Source: Jatrophihabitans telluris
GTDB lineage: Bacteria > Actinomycetota > Actinomycetes > Mycobacteriales > Jatrophihabitantaceae
DNA: 64,000 bases
Reading direction: 5' to 3'
Assembly: GCF_023516435.1 (NCBI RefSeq)
Contig: NZ_CP097332.1
Coordinates: 744,001 to 808,000 of the forward strand
The position numbers were made by a program, and so were the translations under genes. Below are positions 1 to 8,220 of the stretch, one piece after another. A model generated the notes under the pieces. The model made no database searches, was not told the origin of the DNA, and worked only from the letters and a program-made list of their open reading frames with translations. The number at the start of each line of letters is the position of its first letter. The stretch's first letter is position 1.

Positions 1-150
1 GTGTGGACCCACTTCGCCTGCTCGGTCGACCCGGATCACGTCGGCTCCGAGGTCGGCCAGCAGCATGGCCGCGAACGGCGCCGGACCCAGGCCGGCCAGC
101 TCCACGATCCGGATCCCGGACAGCGGCCCGGACTGGTCCTGCTCAGGCAC
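1..150 (-). CDS. CaiB/BaiF family CoA-transferase, N-terminal part (cut by window edge)
   Basis: Reading the minus strand from a GTG at 150 gives 50 codons beginning [19 protein letters not shown] and continuing [20 protein letters not shown]. This is the characteristic N-terminus of class III CoA-transferases (CaiB/BaiF, alpha-methylacyl-CoA racemase family), which move CoA between carboxylic acids or epimerise 2-methylacyl-CoA. A GAAGGAG ribosome site lies a few bases before the GTG. The rest of the gene, including the catalytic Asp, lies outside the window, so transferase and racemase cannot be told apart. Confidence 0.85.
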   Translation of the reverse strand, partial: MPEQDQSGPLSGIRIVELAGLGPAPFAAMLLADLGADVIRVDRAGEVGPH

Positions 151-234
151 CTGGGTCTCCTTCGCCACGACTTGGTTCCGCTGCGGTCCTCGATGATCCT
201 GCCGCATTCGCCGGCACCTGGCACAGTGAGAGCC

Positions 235-735
235 ATGGCCGACATCACCGCATTGATCATGGATGACCACGAATGGTTCCGAAGGCAGTTCGCGCGCCTG
301 GACGACGCGAACGGGGTGGCGGAGCTGACCGCGATCTGGCAGCCGCTGGCCCAGCGCCTGGATACGCATGCCGAGGCGGAGGAGACGATCTTCTACCCGA
401 GCCTGCTGCGCAAGGGCGATGACGCGCAGGAGGAGACCGACGACGCCGTCCGCGACCACAACAAGATCCGGGACGCCGTTGCCGAGGCCGGGAAGCATCC
501 GGTCGGCAGCGATGCCTGGTTCGAGGCGGTAGGTCACGCCCGCACCGAGAACACCGACCATCTGGGTGAGGAAGAGGACGAGGGACTGCCCGATTTTCGC
601 AAGCACGCCAGTGCGCAACTGCGCGACGAGCTCGCCCATCGCTGGCTGGCCTTCTACGCCGAACACCCCGCCGGACGCGGCATTTCCGGCGACGATGTCG
701 ATCCCGAGAAGTACTTGGAGGACAGCAGCCCCTGA
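235..735 (+). CDS. Hemerythrin HHE cation-binding domain protein
   Basis: A 166-residue soluble protein. The ATG at 235 is chosen because the four-helix hemerythrin domain starts right there ([12 protein letters not shown]). Candidate di-iron ligands lie in the expected order: His12, His45 and Glu49 in DTHAEAEE, His75 in VRDHNKIRD, and His109 with Glu113 in [11 protein letters not shown] proteins bind a non-heme di-iron centre and in actinobacteria are linked to oxygen, NO or peroxide sensing and stress. It is transcribed divergently from the CoA-transferase gene. The exact ligand of this protein is not known. Confidence 0.85.
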   Translation: MADITALIMDDHEWFRRQFARLDDANGVAELTAIWQPLAQRLDTHAEAEETIFYPSLLRKGDDAQEETDDAVRDHNKIRDAVAEAGKHPVGSDAWFEAVGHARTENTDHLGEEEDEGLPDFRKHASAQLRDELAHRWLAFYAEHPAGRGISGDDVDPEKYLEDSSP

Positions 736-904
736 GACGGGCGCACTCGTCGGACGACGGCAACCTCGCAGCGATTCCGCCCTGTTGCCCGTCCTCGATG
801 ATCGCTAGGTTGAAGTGGCTAGATTCGGAGTGGGCAAGCAGAGGCCCCCCTTTTTCCCGCTGGACGGATCCGTCCGCGGGTGACTTTCGGCGAAGGAGTT
901 GCAG

Positions 905-1255
905 ATGAGCGACGACGAAGTACAGGTCGGCGGCACCGAGGGCCCAGCTGACGGTGGCGCGGACGGCGTCCCCGGTACCAGCGATGGCGGTGCCGACGGC
1001 GGCGCTGACGGTGGTGCCGATGGTGGTGCTGACAGCGGCGCCGCCAGCGGCTCCGGTGGTGGTTCCGACCACGGCGCCGAAGGTCCCGCCGACGGCGGCG
1101 CCGACGGTGGTGCCGATACCGGTGCCAACACCCACGACGGCGGTGCCGACGGCTCGGCCGACAGTGGTGCTGAAGGTCCCGCTGACGGCGGCGCTGACGG
1201 TGGTGCCGACTCCGGTGCCAACACCCACGACGGCGGGGCCGACGGCGGCGCCTGA
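905..1255 (+). CDS. Gly-Ala-Asp repeat peptide, possible substrate of the adjacent JmjC oxygenase
   Basis: A 116-residue protein of extreme composition, starting MSDDEVQVGGTEGPADGGAD. Ten residues in, it becomes repeats of GGAD/SGAD with longer units: EGPADGGADG occurs three times, and GANTHDGGADG occurs twice near the C-terminus. It lacks a signal peptide and hydrophobic segments. The start is firm because GGAG lies six bases before ATG 905. It is followed after 36 bases by the JmjC gene, in the same direction. I do not recognise a named family. The regular Asp, Asn and His residues beside a family known to hydroxylate Asn, His and Asp suggest a modified peptide or protein substrate (inference). 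Antisense open frames here are a by-product of the GC-rich repeats. Confidence 0.7.
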   Translation: MSDDEVQVGGTEGPADGGADGVPGTSDGGADGGADGGADGGADSGAASGSGGGSDHGAEGPADGGADGGADTGANTHDGGADGSADSGAEGPADGGADGGADSGANTHDGGADGGA

Positions 1256-1291
1256 GCGCTCGATGACCCGAACTGCTGCCAGGACTGCGCA

Positions 1292-2575
1292 GTGAACAAC
1301 GAAACCGGGGCTCCGGCCCGGCTCACCCAGCCGGGCCGGAGCTCTGCGCTGCGGCGTTGCATCGCCATCGGCACGGACGAGTTCGCTCACGAATACTGGG
1401 GTAAACGCCCGCTGCTCACCCGCGCCCGCGAGCTCGATTCGGGATCGCGAACGGCGCCCGAGGACCTGCTGTCCATCGCTGCGGTCGATGAGCTGATCTC
1501 TCGTCGCGGCCTGCGGACCCCCTTTGCCCGTATGGCCAAACAGGGCACCGTCCTGCCGGCGGCACGTTTCACGCGCGCCGGTGGCTCCGGCGCGAGCATC
1601 GCCGACCAGCTCGCCGACGACAAGGTGCTCGCCCAACTGGCCGACGGTTCCACGCTGGTACTTCAGGCCTTGCACCGGACGTGGCCCCCGCTGATCGAGT
1701 TCGGCAGCGAACTGGCCGCTGAGCTGGGGCATCCGATCCAGATCAACTCCTACATCACCCCGCCGCAGAACCAGGGTTTTGCGGCTCACTACGACACCCA
1801 CGACGTGTTCGTCCTGCAAGTGAGTGGACGCAAGCGCTGGATCATCCACGAGCCGGTGCTGCGCAATCCCCTACCCGAGCAGACCTGGGAGCAACGCAAG
1901 GACGAGGTCGCCGCGCGCGCGAAGCAAGCCCCCACCCTCGACGTCGTCCTCGAGCCCGGCGACGTGCTCTACCTTCCGCGTGGGTACTTGCACGCGGCCA
2001 GCGCTCTCGGCGAGCTGTCGATCCACCTCACGGTCGGCATCCACACCCTCAACCGGTACACCCTGATCCGGGAACTGCTGGCCTCGGCCGCGTCCGATCC
2101 TGCGTTGCGTGATTCCCTGCCGATGGGCGTGGATCTGTCGGACGAGTCCGTGCTGGCGCCCCTGCTGGCCGACGCCGCCCGCGCGCTGGCCGAGATCGCC
2201 GACCGCCCGGACGAGGCCCGGGTGGCGGCCGTGGCGGACCGGGTCGGAACGGAACTCTCGCGCAGCACCCGCCCCGCCCCGATCGCACCACTGGCCCAGG
2301 CGGCCGCCCTGGCCACGCTGACGGCAGACACCAGTGTCCGCCTGAGACCCTTCCTACGCGTGTCGGTCCGTGCGAGCTCCGGGCAGGTGAACCTACGGAT
2401 GCTCGACACCAGGCTGAGCCTGCCCGCCGAGCAGGAACCCGCCCTGAAACTCGCCTTGTCCGGCGCGGTTTTCACCCCTGCGGATCTGCCTGAGCTCGAT
2501 CCGGTCGCCCAGGTAGAACTCGTCCGCCGGTTGCTCACTCATGCGGTGGTCGTACCGGCCGACCCCGGTGACTGA
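1292..2575 (+). CDS. JmjC/cupin-domain Fe(II)/2-oxoglutarate oxygenase, ROX (ribosomal oxygenase)-like
   Basis: A 427-residue protein from a GTG start. The N-terminal half carries the JmjC barrel seen in the ROX group (YcfD, MINA53, NO66): FAHEYWGKRPLL near 31-42, then the metal triad His166-x-Asp168 in AAHYDTHDVFVLQ and distal His234 in YLPRGYLHAA. GRKRWIIHEP follows the HxD as in YcfD. The C-terminal half is helical and winged-helix-like, as in ROX proteins. Relatives hydroxylate Arg or His of ribosomal proteins, and FIH-type relatives hydroxylate Asn, Asp or His of repeat proteins. It sits between a Gly-Ala-Asp repeat peptide and a ferredoxin-like gene, which suggests a dedicated substrate and redox partner rather than ribosome modification (inference). 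Confidence 0.85.
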   Translation: MNNETGAPARLTQPGRSSALRRCIAIGTDEFAHEYWGKRPLLTRARELDSGSRTAPEDLLSIAAVDELISRRGLRTPFARMAKQGTVLPAARFTRAGGSGASIADQLADDKVLAQLADGSTLVLQALHRTWPPLIEFGSELAAELGHPIQINSYITPPQNQGFAAHYDTHDVFVLQVSGRKRWIIHEPVLRNPLPEQTWEQRKDEVAARAKQAPTLDVVLEPGDVLYLPRGYLHAASALGELSIHLTVGIHTLNRYTLIRELLASAASDPALRDSLPMGVDLSDESVLAPLLADAARALAEIADRPDEARVAAVADRVGTELSRSTRPAPIAPLAQAAALATLTADTSVRLRPFLRVSVRASSGQVNLRMLDTRLSLPAEQEPALKLALSGAVFTPADLPELDPVAQVELVRRLLTHAVVVPADPGD

Positions 2576-3632
2576 CGCGCCGCTACCCGACGAGGCGGCC
2601 GGGGTCTGCGAGCCCGCCCGGCCCGGCCCTACGCCCAGCTCCGGCTCTGGCCCCGCTTCCCTCACTGGTTCCGGTCGCGGTTCTGGTCGCGGCCTCGACC
2701 GCTGCGGACTGCGCGCCCGAGTGCGGGGCGACGACATGCTGGGAACGGCTTTCCCGGCGGCCAGGGTGCTGCTGATCGAACAGCCCGGTGGATGGGGCCC
2801 CGACGGTTTGGTGGATTCCGGTTTCGATCTCGCCATCGCCAAGCGTTTGATTTCCGGCCTGTCCCGTATAGGCATTCGGGTCCAGACGATCCGCCGTCCG
2901 GGTCGAGCGCCGAGCGCCGCGGCCGACCGAGGTGGGCGGCGGTGGGCGTTCGTGGACGTGCGGCCGGGTCATGCCGGGATGGTCTGGGGGGAGTACCGAT
3001 CCGATTCCGACCTGCTGACCCTCGATCCTGACGAGGCACTGCGCACCGCGGTCGGCGCGGGCACCGATGAGCGCGGCAGCCACTTCTTCGTATGCGCCCA
3101 CGGACGTCATGACGTGTGTTGTGCGATCGAGGGCCGCCCGGTCGCCGCCGCACTGCAGGACATCCGACCAGGGAAGGTCTGGGAGTGCAGCCATCTGGGC
3201 GGCGATCGGTTCGCCGCCAACGTTCTGGTTCTCCCGCTGGGCGTCGTCTACGGCCTCGTGCCCGCGTCCGGAGTCGAGGATCTCGCCGCGGCCAGTGATC
3301 GGTCCGAGCTCCTGCTGCCCTGGCTGCGGGGACGGATCGGCACGGTATCCGTGGCACAGGCCGCGCTCGCGATGGCGCACCGCGAGCTGGGTTATCGCAG
3401 CGTGCACGACCTGCGGGTGCTCGACCACTTCCGCCTGGACAGTGAGAAGGACGGTGCCCGTACCGCTCTGGGCGGCTCGGATCCGATGTTCGGTGTCCGG
3501 ATCGCGACCCCGGAGGGCGACGTCCTGGTCACCGTGCAGGTCAGCACCGCGCCCGCCGAGGTGCTCACCTGTCGAGCCGTCCGACCGAGCCGGGCGGCCC
3601 TGTTGCGGCCCCGGCGTCTGGAGCGTCTGTAG
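2568..3632 (+). CDS. Sucrase/ferredoxin-like family protein (thioredoxin-fold 2Fe-2S)
   Basis: A 354-residue protein of the Suc_Fer-like family (PF06999). The family hallmarks are visible: RCGLRARVRGDDMLGTAFPA then ARVLLIEQPGGWG near the N-terminus, the cysteine-rich FFVCAHGRHDVCCAIEGRP, and VWECSHLGGDRFAANVLVLP. The Cys set is the presumed thioredoxin-like [2Fe-2S] site. GTG 2568 overlaps the JmjC stop by eight bases and preserves the family N-terminus; an ATG at 2541 in the same frame is possible, and ATG 2736 would delete conserved residues. Close coupling to the JmjC gene suggests it supplies electrons or keeps the iron centre reduced (inference). Confidence 0.8.
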   Translation: MTDAPLPDEAAGVCEPARPGPTPSSGSGPASLTGSGRGSGRGLDRCGLRARVRGDDMLGTAFPAARVLLIEQPGGWGPDGLVDSGFDLAIAKRLISGLSRIGIRVQTIRRPGRAPSAAADRGGRRWAFVDVRPGHAGMVWGEYRSDSDLLTLDPDEALRTAVGAGTDERGSHFFVCAHGRHDVCCAIEGRPVAAALQDIRPGKVWECSHLGGDRFAANVLVLPLGVVYGLVPASGVEDLAAASDRSELLLPWLRGRIGTVSVAQAALAMAHRELGYRSVHDLRVLDHFRLDSEKDGARTALGGSDPMFGVRIATPEGDVLVTVQVSTAPAEVLTCRAVRPSRAALLRPRRLERL

Positions 3633-3713
3633 GCGGGTACGTTCGTAGGCAAGCCGTGCACCGGGCAGAATCCCCGCCCGAGGTGCTGGCGCACGCAGTG
3701 AAGGACGCCAACC

Positions 3714-4160
3714 ATGACCCAGTCGGACCTCCCCGACCGATCCGCAGGGACCTACGAGCCCGCCGGGACCTACGACCCCGCCGGGGCCTACGAGCCGAGC
3801 ATGCCGCCGGCGCCCGTCGAGGGCACCGAACCGCAGGACCCGGAGGCTTTTCGCCCGGCTCGTCCGGCGCCGGGATTCAACGACAAGGGACACGTCAAGC
3901 GGACCAGGATCAGCGGCGTCTGGATCGGCCTGATCGGAACCGCGCTGTTCCTCATCCTGCTGCTCATCTTCATCGCCCAGAACTCGCGGTCGGTGCCGGT
4001 GCATTTCCTCGGCTGGCAAGGGCATTTCTCACTTGCGCTGGCCATCATCGCCTCAGCCGTGATCGGGATCCTGCTCGTGGCCATCCCCGGCTCGATCCGG
4101 ATCGTGCAGTTGCGCCGCGCCCTGCGCAAGAACGTCCCGGACGGAAGGGTGTCCGGCTAG
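3714..4160 (+). CDS. LapA-domain (DUF1049) membrane protein
   Basis: A 148-residue protein with a disordered N-terminus that contains a short internal repeat (TYEPAGTYDPAGAYEP, about residues 14-28). It is followed by two membrane spans at about 66-88 and 105-127. QNSRSVPVHFLGWQG between them is the LapA/DUF1049 signature. The C-terminal tail is basic (RRALRKN). GAAGGA lies well placed before ATG 3714. LapA-like proteins are linked to envelope assembly; the role in actinobacteria is unknown. Confidence 0.8.
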   Translation: MTQSDLPDRSAGTYEPAGTYDPAGAYEPSMPPAPVEGTEPQDPEAFRPARPAPGFNDKGHVKRTRISGVWIGLIGTALFLILLLIFIAQNSRSVPVHFLGWQGHFSLALAIIASAVIGILLVAIPGSIRIVQLRRALRKNVPDGRVSG

Positions 4161-4202
4161 CGGGTTGTCGCCGGTTCACGGCGGCACGTTAGGGTCCGCG
4201 GT

Positions 4203-4952
4203 GTGCCGTTTATGCCGGACTTTCCGTTGCTCGTACTCGCGGGCATCGGCGGCGGACTCACCGGCAGCATCGCGGGATTGGCGTCCCTCGTCAGCTATCC
4301 GGCGCTTCTCGCCGCCGGCTTGTCGCCGGTGGCGGCCAACGTCACCAATACGGTTGCCCTGATCTTCAACACCGTGGGTTCGGTGTCTGCCTCCCGGCCG
4401 GAGTTGACCGGCCAGCGGCCGCGCCTGCTGCGGCTCGGGGTGTCCGCGGTCCTCGGCGGTGCGGTGGGGGCGGTTCTGCTGCTGGTGACCCCGGCCGGCT
4501 CGTTCGAGCGGGTGGTGCCCGTCCTGATCCTGTTCGCATCGGCCGCCGTGCTGATTCCTCGCCCGGCGGCGCATCCGGACCGGCTGCGAACCGACCCGAT
4601 CTGGTTGGCTCCGGTCGTGTTCGCCGTCGGCATCTACGGTGGCTACTTCGGTGCGGCGGCCGGGGTGTTGCTGCTCGCCAGCCTGCTGCTGGCCACCCCC
4701 GAATCCCTCCCGCAGGCCAACGCCATGAAGTCGGCACTGCTCGGCACCGCCAACGCCGTCGCCGCGGTCGGCTTCGTCTTCTTCGGCCACGTCGTGTGGA
4801 GTGCCGCGTTACCGCTGGCGATCGGGCTGTTCATAGGGGGCAGCCTCGGACCGCGGATCGTACGTCGCAGCCCGCCGACGCCGTTGCGGCTGGTGATCTC
4901 GTTCGCCGGTGTCGGATTGGCTGTGAAGCTCGGACTGAACGCCTATACCTGA
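4203..4952 (+). CDS. TauE/SafE family sulfite or anion exporter-like permease
   Basis: A 249-residue integral membrane protein with about seven or eight hydrophobic spans. It has the TauE/SafE pattern: GGLTGSIAGLASLVSYPALL at the N-terminus and GIYGGYFGAAAGVLLLASLL near the middle, both halves of the internal duplication. The family moves sulfite, sulfonates or other anions. Start may be GTG 4203 or ATG 4212; no strong ribosome site separates them. It converges with the acyl-CoA synthetase downstream. The substrate cannot be read from the sequence. Confidence 0.85.
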   Translation: MPFMPDFPLLVLAGIGGGLTGSIAGLASLVSYPALLAAGLSPVAANVTNTVALIFNTVGSVSASRPELTGQRPRLLRLGVSAVLGGAVGAVLLLVTPAGSFERVVPVLILFASAAVLIPRPAAHPDRLRTDPIWLAPVVFAVGIYGGYFGAAAGVLLLASLLLATPESLPQANAMKSALLGTANAVAAVGFVFFGHVVWSAALPLAIGLFIGGSLGPRIVRRSPPTPLRLVISFAGVGLAVKLGLNAYT

Positions 4953-4973
4953 TCAGGCGAGCCCCTGTTCGGT

Positions 4974-6506
4974 TCAGTTGACCTGGCGGGAGAACCCCTC
5001 CCAATAAGGCTGACGGATCTTGAACTTCTGCAACTTGCCGGTCGCCGTGCGGGGCAGCGCCTCCACGAATTCCACCTTCTTCGGGCACTTGTAACCGGCC
5101 AGTCGGGTCCGGCAATGCGCGATGAGGTCGGCCTCGGTGAGATCGCTGCCGTCGGTGACGATGACCGCGGTGACCAGCTCGCCCCACTTCTCGTCCGGAA
5201 TGCCGATGACGGCCGCTTCCTTCACCGCCGGGTGGTCGTTGAGGGCGTCCTCGACCTCGATGGACGATACGTTCTCACCGCCGCTGATGATCACGTCCTT
5301 CTTGCGGTCGGCGATCGACACATAGCCCTCGGTGAACGTCCCGCCGTCGCCGGTGTGGAACCAGTTGCCTGCCTGCGCATCGGCAGTGGCTTCCGGGTTG
5401 TCCCAGTACGCGTCGAGGTTGTGGTTGGACTGCGCCAGAACCTCCCCGGACTCGTCGATCGCGATGCGCACACCGAGCGTGGGGGCGCCGGCCCGGCCGA
5501 GATTGCGGGCCTGCTCATGGGCGTCCAGCTCGTCCCATTCGGAGCGCATCCGGCTCATCGTCAACAACGGCGAGGTCTCGGTGAGCCCGTAGATCTGGAC
5601 GAACTCCCAGCCCAGATCGGCCCGCACCCGTTCGATGGTCCTCGTGGGCGGGGGTGCCCCGGCCACGATGACGCGCACCCGGTCCCGTCCGGGGATCTCA
5701 CCCGTCCAGTTCGGGGCAGCGTCCAGGACTGCGTTGACCACGGCCGGAGCGGCGCACAACACGGTCACGCCGTGCTGGGCGATCCGGCGCAGAATCTCGG
5801 TCCCGTCGATCTGGCGGATCACGATCTGAGTGATGCCGAGTCCGGTCGCGGTGAACGGCCAGCCCCAGCCGTTGGCGTGGAACATCGGCAGCGTGTGCAG
5901 ATAGGTGTCGCGGTCACCGGCGCCCGCGTGCAGGCCGAACGTCGTCGCGTTGAGCCACAGATTGCGGTGGGTCAGCTGCACACCCTTCGGACGCGCCGTG
6001 GTTCCGGAGGTGTAGTTGAGGGTGGCGGTCGCCGACTCATGGGCGTCCCAGCCGCGTGGCGTGGTGGTGGCGCCGGTGAACAGCTGCTCGTCGGTGTCGG
6101 CCCCGAGCACGAAGGTGTGCTTGGCCTCCAGCTGGTCCAGCAGGGGTGCGAGGTCCGGGTCGACCATCAGCACCTCCGCGCCGGAGTGCTCGAGGATGTA
6201 GCCGATCTCCGCGGCGGAGAGCCGGAAGTTGATCGGCACGAGCACACGTCCGAAACCCGAAACCCCGAAGAACGACGTCAGCAACCGGGCGGAGTTGTGG
6301 GACACGATCGCCACCCGACCTCCGACGGGAACACCGAGCGCGTCGAGGCCGGCCGCCTGTCCGCGGGCACGTTCAGCCAACTGGCGATAGCTGAGCCGCC
6401 CCCAGGATTCGGCTGGCTGGTTGGGCTCGTCGACGACAGCGACCCGGTCCGGGTACACCGTCTCGGCCCGGTCGAGGAAGTCGGCCACGGTCAAGGGGTA
6501 GAACAT
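4974..6506 (-). CDS. AMP-dependent acyl-CoA synthetase (fatty-acid-CoA ligase type)
   Basis: A 510-residue ANL-superfamily enzyme. It has the AMP-binding P-loop LNYTSGTTARPKGVQLTHRN, an IYGLTETSP core motif, the WFHTGDGG hinge region, DRKKDVIISGGENVSS and the C-terminal catalytic-lysine segment PRTATGKLQKFKIR. It activates a carboxylate to acyl-AMP and then acyl-CoA in the cytoplasm. The second Gly of the usual SGTTGRPKG is Ala here. The sequence MFYPLTVADFLDRAETVYPD fits the family start. Chain-length preference is not evident. Its upstream region is filled by the first inverted repeat array. Confidence 0.9.
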   Translation of the reverse strand: MFYPLTVADFLDRAETVYPDRVAVVDEPNQPAESWGRLSYRQLAERARGQAAGLDALGVPVGGRVAIVSHNSARLLTSFFGVSGFGRVLVPINFRLSAAEIGYILEHSGAEVLMVDPDLAPLLDQLEAKHTFVLGADTDEQLFTGATTTPRGWDAHESATATLNYTSGTTARPKGVQLTHRNLWLNATTFGLHAGAGDRDTYLHTLPMFHANGWGWPFTATGLGITQIVIRQIDGTEILRRIAQHGVTVLCAAPAVVNAVLDAAPNWTGEIPGRDRVRVIVAGAPPPTRTIERVRADLGWEFVQIYGLTETSPLLTMSRMRSEWDELDAHEQARNLGRAGAPTLGVRIAIDESGEVLAQSNHNLDAYWDNPEATADAQAGNWFHTGDGGTFTEGYVSIADRKKDVIISGGENVSSIEVEDALNDHPAVKEAAVIGIPDEKWGELVTAVIVTDGSDLTEADLIAHCRTRLAGYKCPKKVEFVEALPRTATGKLQKFKIRQPYWEGFSRQVN

Positions 6507-6583
6507 CGGCGATCCTCCACGTGCGCGTCGGCGGACAGTGCGGTGAGGCCATTCTGCTCCAGAAGATCACGCTCGGCACCCGC

Positions 6584-6907
6584 CCGTTGAGGTTGCCCTT
6601 GTTGTGGGGTGTGTTGCGTTGAGGTTGCCCTTGTTGTGGGGTGTGGTGCGTTGAGGTTGCCCTTGTTGTGGGGTGTGGTGCGTTGAGGTTGCCCTTGTTG
6701 TGGATCGCTGTTCGCCAGATGTGGCGAATTCGACCCGGACAAGGTTCCGGATGCGCGCAACGAGGGCAACCTCAACGGGATGGTGCGCGCAAGGAGGGCA
6801 ACCTCAACGGGATGATGCGCGCAAGGAGGGCAACCTCAACGGGATGGTGCGCGCAACGAGGGCAACCTCAACGGGCCGGATGCGCGCAACGAGGGCAACC
6901 TCAACGG
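6584..6907. repeat. Inverted repeat array 1 of an interspersed 32-bp intergenic repeat family (9 copies)
   Basis: Four copies in orientation A (core CGTTGAGGTTGCCCTTGTTG) start at 6585, 6617, 6649 and 6681, exactly 32 bases apart. After a 57-base centre, five copies in orientation B (core AACGAGGGCAACCTCAACG, some with AAGG) start at about 6758, 6790, 6822, 6854 and 6887, 32-33 apart. The linkers are nearly identical within a block (GTGGGGTGTG in A; GGATGGTGCGCG in B) but differ between arrays. Every core contains GAGG-GCAA-CCTC, a small stem with a GNRA-type loop in RNA, and A plus B can pair as a long hairpin. The last B copy contains the stop codon of the MFS gene. Confidence 0.95.
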
Positions 6908-8220
6908 GGGAGTTGGGAGTCGACCGGCCGGCCCGCTGCGGCGGCCAGTCCACCGACGCCCGACACGATCAGCGCCGCCAACAGGATCACGAATACGTAG
7001 TCCCAGTTCTGGTGGAACCGGTCGAGCAGGAAGCCGACGAGCAACGGCCCCGTGCCGGCGACGACGTAGCCCACCGTCTGCACGAAGGCCGACAGCGCGG
7101 CCGTGACCGGGACCGCCCGGGACCGCAGCCCGATGAACGTCAGCGTGAGCGGGAACATCCCGCTGCCGATTCCGGCCAGGCACATCCACAACCACGAACC
7201 GCCCAGGGGCGCCAGCCAGAGGCCGATGTACGCCACCGCCGAACAGGTGACCATGCCGAGCACAGCCGATCGCGCGTCCCGGACCGCCCACGCCGGAATG
7301 ATCACCGAGATCGGTATCGACAGTGCCGCGTAGAACGCCACCAGCCAACCGGCATGCGCGGGGCTCAACCCCTCGTGCTTGAAGAACGCCGCGAACCATC
7401 CGATCGACACGTAGGCCTGCATCGACTGAAAGGCGAACATGATCGTCAGCGCCCACGCCGTCGAGCTTCGCGCGAGCCGGGGCAGCGGAATCCGAATCGC
7501 GTCGGCGTCTCGATCGGGTCGGTCGCCCCGCACCGTCGGCAGCCAGGGCACCAGTGCGGCCGCAGCGAAGATGGTCCAGAACCCGAGGCCGAAACGCCAG
7601 CTACCGGCGGCGTTCGCCAGCGGGACGGACAGCCCGGCCGCGGCCGTCATGCCGATCGCGAGAGCGGTCGTGTAGGCGGCGGTCATTCGCCCGACCTCGT
7701 CGGGGAAGTGCTGTTTCACCAACGACGGCATAAGCACGTTGGCCATCGCGGCGCCGGCGAGCGCGAGCACGCTCAACAGCAGGAACGGCACGTAGCCGGG
7801 CGCGATCGCTCGGCTGGCCATCCCGAGGGTCGCGATCGCGAGCGCCGCCACGACGAGCCGATGCGTACCGAAGCGATGGGCCCAGCGCGGTGCCCACGAC
7901 CCCAGCACCGCAAAGCAGAGCACCGGCAGGGTCGTGATCACGCCGGCTCGACCGGAGGAGATCGACAGGCCGTCCTGGATCCCGGTCAGCAGCGATCCGA
8001 CACTGCTGACCGCTGACCGCATGGTGAAACCGGTCAGCACGAATGCGGCAATGAGCAGTAACCGCTGGTGATTCGGCCCGGCGGGGACGGGACCAACCGA
8101 AACGCGCCCCGCGGAGACGGGACCAGCCGAAACGCGCCCGGCGGGGACGGGACCAGCCGAGACAGCCGAGACAGCCGAACCGGCGCCCGGCGCTGCGTTG
8201 CGGTTGGTGGCACGCACCAT
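6901..8220 (-). CDS. MFS transporter, CynX/NimT-like
   Basis: A 439-residue, 12-span major facilitator protein (RLLLIAAFVLTGFTMRSAVSSVG starts the first span). ATG 8220 is preferred because it overlaps the stop of the upstream aldo/keto reductase by one base (TGATG), indicating translational coupling. A longer frame extends into that gene but is only its shadow. Residues 15-48 are a low-complexity SAGPVPAGRV-type repeat encoded by near-identical 20-30 base units. The stop codon at 6901-6903 lies inside a copy of the intergenic repeat. The family exports cyanate, nitroimidazole or other small molecules; the substrate here is unknown. Confidence 0.85.
   Translation of the reverse strand: MVRATNRNAAPGAGSAVSAVSAGPVPAGRVSAGPVSAGRVSVGPVPAGPNHQRLLLIAAFVLTGFTMRSAVSSVGSLLTGIQDGLSISSGRAGVITTLPVLCFAVLGSWAPRWAHRFGTHRLVVAALAIATLGMASRAIAPGYVPFLLLSVLALAGAAMANVLMPSLVKQHFPDEVGRMTAAYTTALAIGMTAAAGLSVPLANAAGSWRFGLGFWTIFAAAALVPWLPTVRGDRPDRDADAIRIPLPRLARSSTAWALTIMFAFQSMQAYVSIGWFAAFFKHEGLSPAHAGWLVAFYAALSIPISVIIPAWAVRDARSAVLGMVTCSAVAYIGLWLAPLGGSWLWMCLAGIGSGMFPLTLTFIGLRSRAVPVTAALSAFVQTVGYVVAGTGPLLVGFLLDRFHQNWDYVFVILLAALIVSGVGGLAAAAGRPVDSQLPR

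Noticed and set aside
1-234. N-terminal extension of the hemerythrin gene
   Set aside because: This stretch codes the CoA-transferase on the other strand, and the hemerythrin fold begins at ATG 235.
257-1849. Long open frame on the minus strand across hemerythrin, repeat peptide and JmjC genes
   Set aside because: It lies antisense to three genes with good starts and domain motifs, and its sequence is Gly/Thr/Val-rich shadow of the GC repeats.
5115-6590. A 491-codon plus-strand open frame
   Set aside because: It is antisense to an intact acyl-CoA synthetase and has no recognisable domain.
6584-6907. CRISPR array
   Set aside because: Linkers are only about 11 bases, nearly identical within an array, arranged head-to-head in opposite orientations, and no cas gene is near.
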